Shown piece by piece: positions 52,362 through 59,422 of a DNA stretch of 64,000 bases (position 1 is its first letter; every line of letters starts with the position of its first letter). The position numbers and the translations under genes were made by a program. The stretch spans positions 62,001 to 126,000 of the forward strand of contig NZ_JAGGKV010000017.1 of the NCBI RefSeq assembly GCF_017874035.1, written 5' to 3'. Under the pieces are notes generated by a model. It did no database searches. It was not told where the DNA came from and saw nothing but the letters and a program-made list of their open reading frames with translations. The DNA is from Paenibacillus aceris (GTDB lineage: Bacteria; Bacillota; Bacilli; Paenibacillales; NBRC-103111).

Positions 52362-52787
52362 TCAGAATGAATCTATGGTTTTATTTGCTTTTAGGGATGA
52401 AAGTAGAAACTTAACATCACCATTTTTAGAATAAATAACGTAGTCCGCACCAAGCCCTTTGTAAATCAATCTAGGATTTACGCTCTGGGTGACGACGTAA
52501 ATAGGTCTTGATGTCCAACTGCGGCATATCTGGATGTACCGGCAGCATAAAGGCAAGCTCTCCTCGAACAGGATGACGTTACCGATCGGGTAATCCGGAA
52601 TGTTGGAAGCTCTCTGCTCCAACGTATCTACTTGGATGATTTGTTTCACTCCCTGCGCTTCTAACCTGATTCTTTCCATCTTGTTGTTGGTTAATGCAAT
52701 AAAAGGAAGACCAACCAACTTAGTTTGCTTCATAAATTCCTCGCCTGCCTTGGTCGGCGCAGCTATCAGCAAAACATCACTTTGCAT
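52362..52787 (-). CDS. Rossmann-like small protein heading the kdp operon
   Basis: From the ATG at 52787, preceded by AAAGGGGGCGGTGATT, the product has 141 residues. The first part, SDVLLIAAPTKAGEEFMKQT, then VGLPFIALTNNKMERIRLEA and QGVKQIIQVDT, alternates strand-helix-strand as in TrkA-N/RCK or receiver-like Rossmann folds, but the GxGxxG loop is absent. Two vicinal Cys (LPLCCRYIQIC) lie in the middle. Function unknown; as first gene of the kdp operon it may modulate Kdp or its sensors. A longer frame to 52967 crosses the promoter and a terminator and is rejected. Confidence 0.75.
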   Translation of the reverse strand: MQSDVLLIAAPTKAGEEFMKQTKLVGLPFIALTNNKMERIRLEAQGVKQIIQVDTLEQRASNIPDYPIGNVILFEESLPLCCRYIQICRSWTSRPIYVVTQSVNPRLIYKGLGADYVIYSKNGDVKFLLSSLKANKTIDSF

Positions 52788-52814
52788 GATAATCACCGCC
52801 CCCTTTCCTGACCC

Positions 52815-52873
52815 ATTGTAACGCCGAAATGTATAAAAAGGGGGTAAAGAATCCCATACATCCGTATAAAAAA
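52815..52873 (-). promoter_or_regulatory. kdp promoter with KdpE-type direct repeat
   Basis: Read on the minus strand, TTTTTATAC occurs twice, 33 bases apart (plus positions 52864-52872 and 52831-52839), with GATTCTTTACC between them. Ten bases after the second copy is TACAAT (52815-52820) as -10; there is no good -35. The same arrangement stands before the gene at 54488. TTTTTATAC is also part of the KdpE site of the E. coli kdp promoter, so KdpE binding is likely. Confidence 0.8.
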
Positions 52874-52890
52874 AGCATAAAAATGCTCTT
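52866..52890 (-). terminator. small hairpin with T run upstream of kdp
   Basis: Minus strand AGCAT-TTTT-ATGCT followed by seven T, overlapping the distal TTTTTATAC. It would stop readthrough into the kdp promoter from upstream. Confidence 0.55.
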
Positions 52891-52973
52891 CGATTGACAG
52901 TGAACCCAGAGTCAAATCTAGCCGAGTTTGGCAAATTCAACGAAAGATCAGCCATGCTCTGAGTCACTTGATA

Positions 52974-53012
52974 AGAAAAACCGTCAGGGAAGTGGAAATT
53001 CCTGACGGTTCT
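52974..53012. terminator. hairpin terminator between riboswitch unit and kdp
   Basis: ACCGTCAGG pairs with CCTGACGGT around 12 bases; on the minus strand TTTTTCTT follows. It isolates kdp from the upstream c-di-AMP-riboswitch transcript. Confidence 0.75.
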
Positions 53013-53105
53013 TAGGTTTGGCGTACATCGTTAATCTTGTATTCATGCATTCTTCCTACATAAGGATAGATAAATAGTCATGCTGCATACACTTATCCCA
53101 AACAT

Positions 53106-53310
53106 GGATGCCCCGCCATAAATAAGGGAACTCCATTCCCCTATTTAAGTAAATAGCGGAATTTGTGGGTTGGAGGGGAACTACAGGCTCTTATTCCACC
53201 TCCATCGTTCAAATAGGTGTCAAAATGGCGAAATAGCGGCCCCTAGTTCCCTCTCCCTCACGCAAAGTGATCTTTTGCGCAATATAGCGCCCTGTAGTTC
53301 CCCTACAAAC
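53106..53310. repeat. interspersed element, copy B
   Basis: 205 bp, the same length as copy A at 9341-9545 and similar throughout, starting TGGATGCCCCGCCATAA and ending AGTTCCCCTACAAA in both. Contains the two forward GGGAACT(A/C)C and two reversed (A)AATAGCG...AGTTCCC units. Confidence 0.88.
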
Positions 53311-53330
53311 ATAGAAATTCTTATATGTTA

Positions 53331-53364
53331 AAAAAGGACCGTCAGTTCACCCTGACGATCCTTC
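53331..53364 (-). terminator. terminator of the riboswitch-controlled gene
   Basis: AAGGACCGTCAG (53336-53347) pairs with CTGACGATCCTT (53353-53364); on the minus strand six T follow. Confidence 0.85.
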
Positions 53365-53400
53365 AACTATCGAAGTATCTCGTAAAATAAAGCAACCACC

Positions 53401-53868
53401 CTAGAAAGAGATATACGCCCCGGAATGCTCAAATAAATAATTGCGGTTCCATAGGAAGCTTAGTTCTTTCTGGCGTCCAGCTGAATGCTCCAGCTTTGCA
53501 GATAGATCCGTTAAAGCCGATTCTATTAAATGTGTTCGAACCTCTCCCCATGCCTCTTCTTTCTGATGAATGTAGTGCAAGCCATCCTCAGGGGTCAGTC
53601 CTTTGAGCTTCTGGAAGACAATAGCCCACTGAACGAAATCCCCTTTCAAGCTGCCGCATGGAATCACGAACTCCCCTAAACCGCATGTTCCGAGATTGGT
53701 TGAGAGGGTAAGCAAGCCGCAATGACAGTCACTTCCGTGCCCGGAGTGCAGCCTATCCGCTAGTTCACAATCAAAACGAAAACATTCAATACGGGTAATC
53801 TTGCAGGCCTGGGTAAGCTTGATACATTCCTCTTTTTCTTTTACTAGAGACAGGGGTTCCGAATACAT
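53401..53868 (-). CDS. unknown 155-residue protein under a c-di-AMP riboswitch
   Basis: The product is soluble with eight Cys residues clustered in the first half. The segment CKITRIECFRFDCELADRLH to GTCGLGEFVIPCGSLKGDF (about 22-80) recalls the N-terminal capping domain of the enolase/mandelate-racemase superfamily (strand, glycine-rich turn, GxGE motif), but the catalytic barrel is absent; I regard this as a weak resemblance. GAGGAGAG stands before the ATG. The gene is transcribed alone between a c-di-AMP riboswitch plus terminator and its own terminator, so it should be made when c-di-AMP (potassium) is low. Confidence 0.75.
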   Translation of the reverse strand: MYSEPLSLVKEKEECIKLTQACKITRIECFRFDCELADRLHSGHGSDCHCGLLTLSTNLGTCGLGEFVIPCGSLKGDFVQWAIVFQKLKGLTPEDGLHYIHQKEEAWGEVRTHLIESALTDLSAKLEHSAGRQKELSFLWNRNYLFEHSGAYISF

Positions 53869-53902
53869 AATAGATTCACTCTCCTCAAAATGTGAACAAC
53901 AA

Positions 53903-53940
53903 AAAGAAGCCTAAAGCAGAGATACTCTACTCTCGGGCTT
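53903..53940 (-). terminator. riboswitch expression-platform terminator
   Basis: Minus strand: AAGCC..GAGAGTAGAG pairs with CTCTGCTTTAGGCTT around the loop, followed by CTTTTTGTT. It lies between the c-di-AMP aptamer and the ATG at 53868. Confidence 0.75.
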
Positions 53941-53964
53941 TGGTAGAAGGCACGATAGAAGTTA

Positions 53965-54135
53965 GTTCTCTCCCAATTACGCTTACGAGGTTAGCTGTCG
54001 GATTCGGGCTTGGAAGTGCCCTACCTTGGCAAGCTTTCGCTTGCTTTGGATTCACCCCAAGAAACCGCGGATGACACTCATCGGCTTCTGATTGGTTCCC
54101 CCGTTCCCCTTTCGGGAACTCAGCGTTTTCAAGCT
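53965..54135 (-). ncRNA. c-di-AMP (ydaO/yuaA) riboswitch
   Basis: On the minus strand the conserved ydaO-type blocks appear in order: AACGCTGAGTTCCCG, ACGGGGGAACCAATC, GGGGTGAATCC (54050-54060 region), GGTAGGGCACTTCC, AAGCCCGAATCCGACAGCTA followed by ACCTCGTAAGCG and ATTGGGAGAG. The ends CGCT (near 54125) and AGCG (near 53982) close stem P1. Such RNAs switch genes off when c-di-AMP is high, and commonly sit before potassium transporters and wall hydrolases. Here the downstream gene is the unknown one at 53401-53868, inside a potassium locus. Confidence 0.92.
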
Positions 54136-54370
54136 TAATGTGAAGTTGTTGAAACGAATGTTACGCCTTTTAGCAATCCTTGTAAAACGCTGTGGAGAGA
54201 CTAATTTCTTGTTTTTTGCCGTAATCCGCAAATGAAAGCGCATCCAATATAGTGAAGCATTTATTTTCGATAGCCGGGCTTCCGAAATCTTTCATTTTCA
54301 TTCTTTTATCATCCGCATCCCATTCTTCTATGACATTTCAAGCCATTAGAGCACTTAAGTTTTTAGACAT

Positions 54371-54428
54371 TTTTTATACGATTTCTAATGATTCTTTACC
54401 TCATTTTTATACGGTTCCCTCTTAAAAT
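54371..54428 (+). promoter_or_regulatory. KdpE-type promoter of the 174-residue gene
   Basis: TTTTTATAC at 54371-54379 and 54404-54412 (33-base period), GATTCTTTACC at 54390-54400 between them, then 10 bases and TAAAAT (54423-54428) as -10. Repeat period, middle block and distance to the -10 equal those at the kdp promoter (52815-52873). Confidence 0.8.
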
Positions 54429-54487
54429 TAAAGAGTAATCACCCCATCCAATTTCATAAGAGTCAGACGTCAAAAAGGAGAACTGAT

Positions 54488-55012
54488 ATGGCATCCATTC
54501 CTCTTTATTATTTAGGATTAGTCCCCCATGTATTAAATCCGATTTCTTTAGAATACGAGTGGTTCGGTGTCTTATGGCTAGAGGAAAATAACCGTTTTCC
54601 CATTATTGTCGGGTACTGGTTTATGAAGGAAAAATCCGAAATCACGCAAAACGCCATTCAATCAGGGTTTTCCAAATGGACGGAAGTCTCCGAGCATTAC
54701 ATTGTCATGAACATGTACCGGTCCATCCGGAACAAGCAGCAGGAGCAGGACTGGAAGCAGCGAACGCGGCTATCCATCCGCATGATTTTCAAAACGCCAT
54801 GGAGGGACGTTCCCGCGGGATTGTATGTTATAAAATCAAGAGAGACCTTTCCGCTGCATGCTTCTGCGATATGTAAGAAAAAGTTCTTTGTTTGGTTGGA
54901 GCATGCTGCCGTATGTGAAACAGAGCAAGAGCTTCAAGCTTTCATCAGACGGGTGCAAAAAGAACACCACGCGGAGAACATCATGAAAGCAGGAAGCCCT
55001 AGCCTGAAGTGA
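54488..55012 (+). CDS. unknown 174-residue protein, probable KdpE target
   Basis: The soluble protein has no signal peptide or membrane helix. It begins MASIPLYYLGLVPHVLNPIS and is rich in aromatic residues (GVLWLEENNRFPIIVGYWFM, about 27-46), with a Lys/Arg-rich middle (IRNKQQEQDWKQRTRLSIRM). I do not recognise a family. AAAAGGAG precedes the ATG. Its promoter copies the kdp promoter layout, so it should be induced at low potassium. It is convergent with kimA (32 bases between ends). Confidence 0.75.
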   Translation: MASIPLYYLGLVPHVLNPISLEYEWFGVLWLEENNRFPIIVGYWFMKEKSEITQNAIQSGFSKWTEVSEHYIVMNMYRSIRNKQQEQDWKQRTRLSIRMIFKTPWRDVPAGLYVIKSRETFPLHASAICKKKFFVWLEHAAVCETEQELQAFIRRVQKEHHAENIMKAGSPSLK

Positions 55013-55044
55013 ATCTTAACATGCAGGATTCGCCGTTCTTTCCA

Positions 55045-56874
55045 TTACTTCTTCAAATGATATGGTACTGTTGTCACAATCAGATCCTTCCGGTACAGCA
55101 GAAAAGCGCGGATCAGCAAGCTGGACTGATTATGGAGAATATGCTGCCAGTTCTTCTTGGGAATAAACTGCGGAATCAAGACGGTTACCCGAAAGTTCGA
55201 CTCTTTCGCCTTATGTTCCACAGTGTCAATAAACTTCGTCAACGGCTGAATGATGCTTCGATAGTGAGAATGCAGTGTCACTAACCGCACATCGGGCTGC
55301 CATTCCTCCCATTTCTCTTGGAATTGCTTCTCGGTATCGCGGTCAAAAGCCACGTAAACAGCAATAATCTGGTCCGGAGACAACGATTTGGCATAGTTCA
55401 TTGAATTCTCGACCACATGCGTGATCCCCGCGACAGGCACGATCATCACATTGCCTTCGATTGGTATGGCAGGCTCACAAGTCGTGATCCGCAGCTGCTC
55501 ACCTACGGCCTCATAGTGCTTCTTGATTTTGTGGAAAGTATAAACAATCAAGGGAAGGAAAATAAACACAGGCCAGACCTGCCCCAGTTTCGTTATGAAA
55601 AAAATCAGCATGACGGTAAAACTAATCAACGCGCCAATCAGATTGACCGTTAGTTTAACAATCCAACCCTTAGGCTTCTCGCGTATCCACTTGACCAGCA
55701 TCCCTGTTTGCGCGAGCGTAAAAGGAATAAACACGCCAACGGCATACAGCGGTATGAGATGCTCCGTTTTGCCTTTGAAGGCGATGATCAGAATGATGGA
55801 CATAATCGCCAGGAAAATGATCCCGTTGGAATACCCCAAACGATCCCCTCTGATCGTAAACATTCTGGCGATATATTTATCCCTGGCCAGATTAACGGCG
55901 AGCAAAGGGAATGCGGAATATCCCGTATTCGCGGCGAGCACAAGGATCATGGCCGTAGTGCCCTGGATGAAATAATACATATAATTCCTCCCAAACGTTT
56001 GAGAGGCAATCTGGGAGACGACGGTTTCCTGCGTTTTGGGCGCGATGCCGTAGGCATAAGCCAAATACACGATGCCTGCGAACAAAATGGCAAGCAGCAA
56101 TCCCATAGCCGCTAACGTTTTGGAGGCATTGTTCGGTCCGGGATCCTTAAAGTTAGGTATGGCATTCGAGATAGCTTCAACCCCCGTTAAGGCAGAGCTC
56201 CCGGATGCGAAAGCTTTTAGTAACAAGAACAAGGTAATGCCGGCGACTGGCGTCCCCAATGTAGCATGCGTTTCCGGTGAGACGGCTCCTGTCATCCCCT
56301 TATATAAGCCTACGCCAATTAAAATAAACAGGGCCAAAATAAACAAATATACGGGGTAAGCCAAGATCGAGGCGGACTCGGTTATCCCTCTGAGATTTAA
56401 GATCGTTATGGCGACAACAAGTAAACAGGCAATATCCACATTGTACGGATGCAGCTGCGGGAACGCAGAAGTAATGGCGTCCGTCCCTGCTGAGATGCTG
56501 ACCGCTACAGTTAGGATGTAATCCACCAGCAAGGAGCCCCCTGCAAGCAAACCTGCGTTCACACCCAAATTTTCCTTGGAAACGACATAGGCTCCTCCCC
56601 CATGTGGATAAGCAAAAATGATTTGCCGATAGGACAAGATGAGGGCCAATAAAAGGATCAGCACACCTACACCGATCGGTACGGAGTACCAAAGCGCCAC
56701 AGTGCTTATCGTGACGAGCACGATTAAAATCTGCTCTGGTCCATAGGCGACCGAAGATAGTGCATCAGAGGAGAGGATCGCTAACGCTTTTGTTTTATTC
56801 AGTTTTTGCTCCCCTAGTTCTGCTGATTTAAGCGGTTGACCGATCAGAAACCGTTTCAAGGCAGACAACATCAT
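55045..56874 (-). CDS. kimA: KimA-type high-affinity potassium importer
   Basis: The 609-residue protein matches KimA (YdaO) of Bacillus almost throughout: RFLIGQPLKSAELGEQKLNK, ALAILSSDALSSVAYGPEQI (about 31-50), AYPHGGGAYVVSKENLGVNA, SLLVDYILTVAVSISAGTDA (about 114-133) and a C-terminal cytosolic domain ending in RKDLIVTTVPYHLKK. Twelve membrane helices of the APC superfamily precede the cytosolic part. It is a proton/potassium symporter inhibited by c-di-AMP in Bacillus. Unlike ydaO of B. subtilis no c-di-AMP riboswitch lies directly upstream; the one in this locus serves another gene. Confidence 0.93.
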   Translation of the reverse strand: MMLSALKRFLIGQPLKSAELGEQKLNKTKALAILSSDALSSVAYGPEQILIVLVTISTVALWYSVPIGVGVLILLLALILSYRQIIFAYPHGGGAYVVSKENLGVNAGLLAGGSLLVDYILTVAVSISAGTDAITSAFPQLHPYNVDIACLLVVAITILNLRGITESASILAYPVYLFILALFILIGVGLYKGMTGAVSPETHATLGTPVAGITLFLLLKAFASGSSALTGVEAISNAIPNFKDPGPNNASKTLAAMGLLLAILFAGIVYLAYAYGIAPKTQETVVSQIASQTFGRNYMYYFIQGTTAMILVLAANTGYSAFPLLAVNLARDKYIARMFTIRGDRLGYSNGIIFLAIMSIILIIAFKGKTEHLIPLYAVGVFIPFTLAQTGMLVKWIREKPKGWIVKLTVNLIGALISFTVMLIFFITKLGQVWPVFIFLPLIVYTFHKIKKHYEAVGEQLRITTCEPAIPIEGNVMIVPVAGITHVVENSMNYAKSLSPDQIIAVYVAFDRDTEKQFQEKWEEWQPDVRLVTLHSHYRSIIQPLTKFIDTVEHKAKESNFRVTVLIPQFIPKKNWQHILHNQSSLLIRAFLLYRKDLIVTTVPYHLKK

Positions 56875-56983
56875 ACCACCACCATATTTTTGAGTTCTCC
56901 CTTAAATTACCCTGCAAGATAAAATAAGAACCAAGAATCAAGCTGCCAAGTTTCTACAAAAGACGAGTAAGCCTTATGATAAA

Positions 56984-57919
56984 ATGAAAGGGATCGTCTA
57001 CGCAGTCTACCCTTGGATGGTGATGACAATGTCCGGCATATCTCCGATTCGGCACACCACATATCGAGAGCTGGCACCCAGCGTGCATTGGGCCCAACTG
57101 CATCAAAGAACGCCTCAATTCAAATGGGCGCGGCGCATTTACGACTTTCAGTTTTTGTATGTCGTTCAGGGCGAGCTGCTGGCCACTTTACTCGGGGAGT
57201 CCATCCTGGTTCCGGCGGGGAAATTGCTGCTGCTGCCTGCCAACGTTTATCACAACATCGAGGTGTTAACGGCTCCGCATGTTCATTTGCTGGGGATTCA
57301 TTTCGACTTCTTTAGCGACCTGCGTGTGAAGCAAGGGGATATTGTGGTGGATGAAAACAATCCGTTACCCGAATGTTTCTGCGCGATGCCTTATATCGAC
57401 GGTACGCCCTTGTTTCCTTGCGGATATTCCATCTCCCTTCCCCCAGCTGTGGTTTCGCTTATGGAGGCAACGATCCATGAAATGACCGAACGGAAACAAG
57501 GCTACGAAATGGTCTGCAAGGGGCTTATGCTGCAAATGCTCACCCTGCTTATTCGGCATCAAGCCGAGACCAATCGCACCCTTCATCCGAAATATCAAGA
57601 AAGCTTACAACATTTAGCTCATGAACTCAAAATGAGTTACCGGAAAAAGTGGACCAATAGCGAGATGGCCGCTTTTATCAACGTTCATGAAGACTATATG
57701 AGTAAGCTTTTTAAAGATATGCTGGGCATGAGCCCCAATAAGTATTTGCAATCCGTAAGGCATCAGCAGGCGAAGCGGTTATTGCGCGAAACGGATGATA
57801 AAATCGAAAGAATCGCGCTGGAAATCGGCTATGATGATTTTCACTACTTCAGCCGGATATTTCGAAAATGGGAAGGAATGTCAGCCCAGCAATACCGCAG
57901 GTTCTCACAAATCATATGA
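56984..57919 (+). CDS. AraC-family transcriptional regulator
   Basis: Up to 311 residues; the true start may be one of the in-frame ATGs at 57017, 57023 or 57029, which follow a weak GGATGGTG site. It has an N-terminal cupin sensor (about 35-110: FLYVVQGELLATLLGESILV and LLLLPANVYHNIEV) and a C-terminal AraC domain (about 215-305: WTNSEMAAFINVHEDYMSKL, IERIALEIGYDDFHYFSRIF). Its stop codon abuts the stop of the convergent YesN-like gene. It may regulate the neighbouring sugar system; no direct evidence. Confidence 0.88.
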   Translation: MKGIVYAVYPWMVMTMSGISPIRHTTYRELAPSVHWAQLHQRTPQFKWARRIYDFQFLYVVQGELLATLLGESILVPAGKLLLLPANVYHNIEVLTAPHVHLLGIHFDFFSDLRVKQGDIVVDENNPLPECFCAMPYIDGTPLFPCGYSISLPPAVVSLMEATIHEMTERKQGYEMVCKGLMLQMLTLLIRHQAETNRTLHPKYQESLQHLAHELKMSYRKKWTNSEMAAFINVHEDYMSKLFKDMLGMSPNKYLQSVRHQQAKRLLRETDDKIERIALEIGYDDFHYFSRIFRKWEGMSAQQYRRFSQII

Positions 57920-59422
57920 CTAGGCATGACTCTTACGGAAGTCAGACGGATAGCTGGAACAGTTTTCTACGAACAATTTGGTAAAATGCCGCGTGCTGTA
58001 ATAGCCGACCTTCTCCGCGATTTGCTTCACTTGCAGATTCGTGTTGAGCAGCAGCTCTTTGGCCTTCAGCATTCGAATGTTCGTTAAATACTTAACGAAT
58101 GGGGTTCCTGTTTTTTTATTGAACAGCATGCTTAAATAGTTGGCCGACACATTGAGCTGCTGGGCAATTGATCCTATTCCGATATCGTCCATGTAATGCT
58201 GCTCGAGGTACTGAACGACCTGCTCGATAAGATCAGCCGTGACCGGCTCCCTGGGTTTGATCTCGCGCAGCTTACTTTCCCCTATTTCGCGAAGCTCTCT
58301 GATCACCTCAGACTCTGGCCGCGCGGCATCAGATGCCCCTCCAATGCCCAGTGCCTGCACCATATACAGGTGAATGGCCTGCCGCGTTTGCGCGTTCAAA
58401 CCTTGTTTGCCCGCTAACAGCAATCCCTCCAGCTCTCCAACCGCTGTTTGATAATTCAAATACGCCCTGAAATAAAGATGCTGCTTGATCGAGCAGAAAA
58501 GCTGACTGATTTTACATTTTTCAGGAACCTGCGCCTCCCCTTCCAGCTCCACGTATCCGATGCGCTGTCCGACGCCGCGTACCACGCGCAGATGACTCCA
58601 TTCCCCAAGCTGCGCGAGCTGGGCGTTCAATTGATCGAATCCGCGGCATTCGCCAGTTTGCAGAATCGTTATAGCCAAGCCCTCCTGGCGATACGGTTCG
58701 GCGACGCCAGCCAGCCCTTCAAAAAACTGCTGCACCTGCTCCCTGCAATCGGCACCCTTCGCCGGATCCCATGAACCGATAGCCGCACATTCGCCGTCAG
58801 GCAGCGACACCATAGCAAAATTCATGCCATATACAAGCATGCGTGTCATACTCTCCCGCAGATCGTCATAAAAGGCGCATGTCAGGTCCGATAAGGACTT
58901 TCCGGTTATGGTCGTGTCAACTATAATGACGGCGCCGATAAACCAGCCTTGTACGTAAACACTGTCCAATTCCTCAAACTTCAACGTCGTGAGTCCGTTA
59001 CAAAGGGCAAACAAACTATTTTCAAATTGTTGATTATGCATTTGGACGAATTCTTTGTTGTGCTTGGCTGTATTCGTTAGTGCCCTCTCCAAATCAAAAG
59101 GGTTAACCGGCTTAAGCAAATAATCAGATGCCCCTAATTGCAAAGCCTCCTGTACATAAGCGAAATCTGAGAATCCGCTCAAGATGATCCACTTGGTGCA
59201 AGGCGAAATCACTTTGCCGAGGCGCATGGCCTCCAGCCCGTTCATTCGCGGCATCCGGATATCGATGATAGCGACATTCGGCTTATGCTCTTTGACCAAC
59301 TCGAGGAGCTCTTCACCATTTGCCCCCTCGCCTACAATCTGCCAGGAGGATTCCACGTCCTGAACCATACTGCGAATGCTCGCCCGAATCAATTTCTCAT
59401 CATCAGCAATGATCAGTTTCAT
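57920..59422 (-). CDS. YesN-like response regulator with AraC output domain
   Basis: The 500-residue protein has a receiver (MKLIIADDEKLIRASIRSMV, phosphorylated Asp54 in VAIIDIRMPRMNGLEAM, Lys in DYLLKPVNPF), a middle region of about 270 residues, and a C-terminal AraC domain (about 400-498: IGSIAQQLNVSANYLSMLFN, VKQIAEKVGYYSTRHFTKLF). It overlaps the kinase gene by 4 bases (translational coupling). Together they should control the adjacent ABC sugar transporter, as in other YesMN systems. Confidence 0.93.
   Translation of the reverse strand: MKLIIADDEKLIRASIRSMVQDVESSWQIVGEGANGEELLELVKEHKPNVAIIDIRMPRMNGLEAMRLGKVISPCTKWIILSGFSDFAYVQEALQLGASDYLLKPVNPFDLERALTNTAKHNKEFVQMHNQQFENSLFALCNGLTTLKFEELDSVYVQGWFIGAVIIVDTTITGKSLSDLTCAFYDDLRESMTRMLVYGMNFAMVSLPDGECAAIGSWDPAKGADCREQVQQFFEGLAGVAEPYRQEGLAITILQTGECRGFDQLNAQLAQLGEWSHLRVVRGVGQRIGYVELEGEAQVPEKCKISQLFCSIKQHLYFRAYLNYQTAVGELEGLLLAGKQGLNAQTRQAIHLYMVQALGIGGASDAARPESEVIRELREIGESKLREIKPREPVTADLIEQVVQYLEQHYMDDIGIGSIAQQLNVSANYLSMLFNKKTGTPFVKYLTNIRMLKAKELLLNTNLQVKQIAEKVGYYSTRHFTKLFVENCSSYPSDFRKSHA

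Noticed and set aside
52788..52967. N-terminal extension of the 141-residue kdp-leader gene to an ATG at 52967
   Set aside because: The extension would be translated from the KdpE-type promoter and a terminator hairpin; the ATG at 52787 has a strong ribosome binding site.
52788..53012. A second c-di-AMP riboswitch before kdp
   Set aside because: None of the conserved aptamer blocks (GGGGGAACC, GGTGAATCC, CAGCTAACCTCGTAAGCG) is found there.
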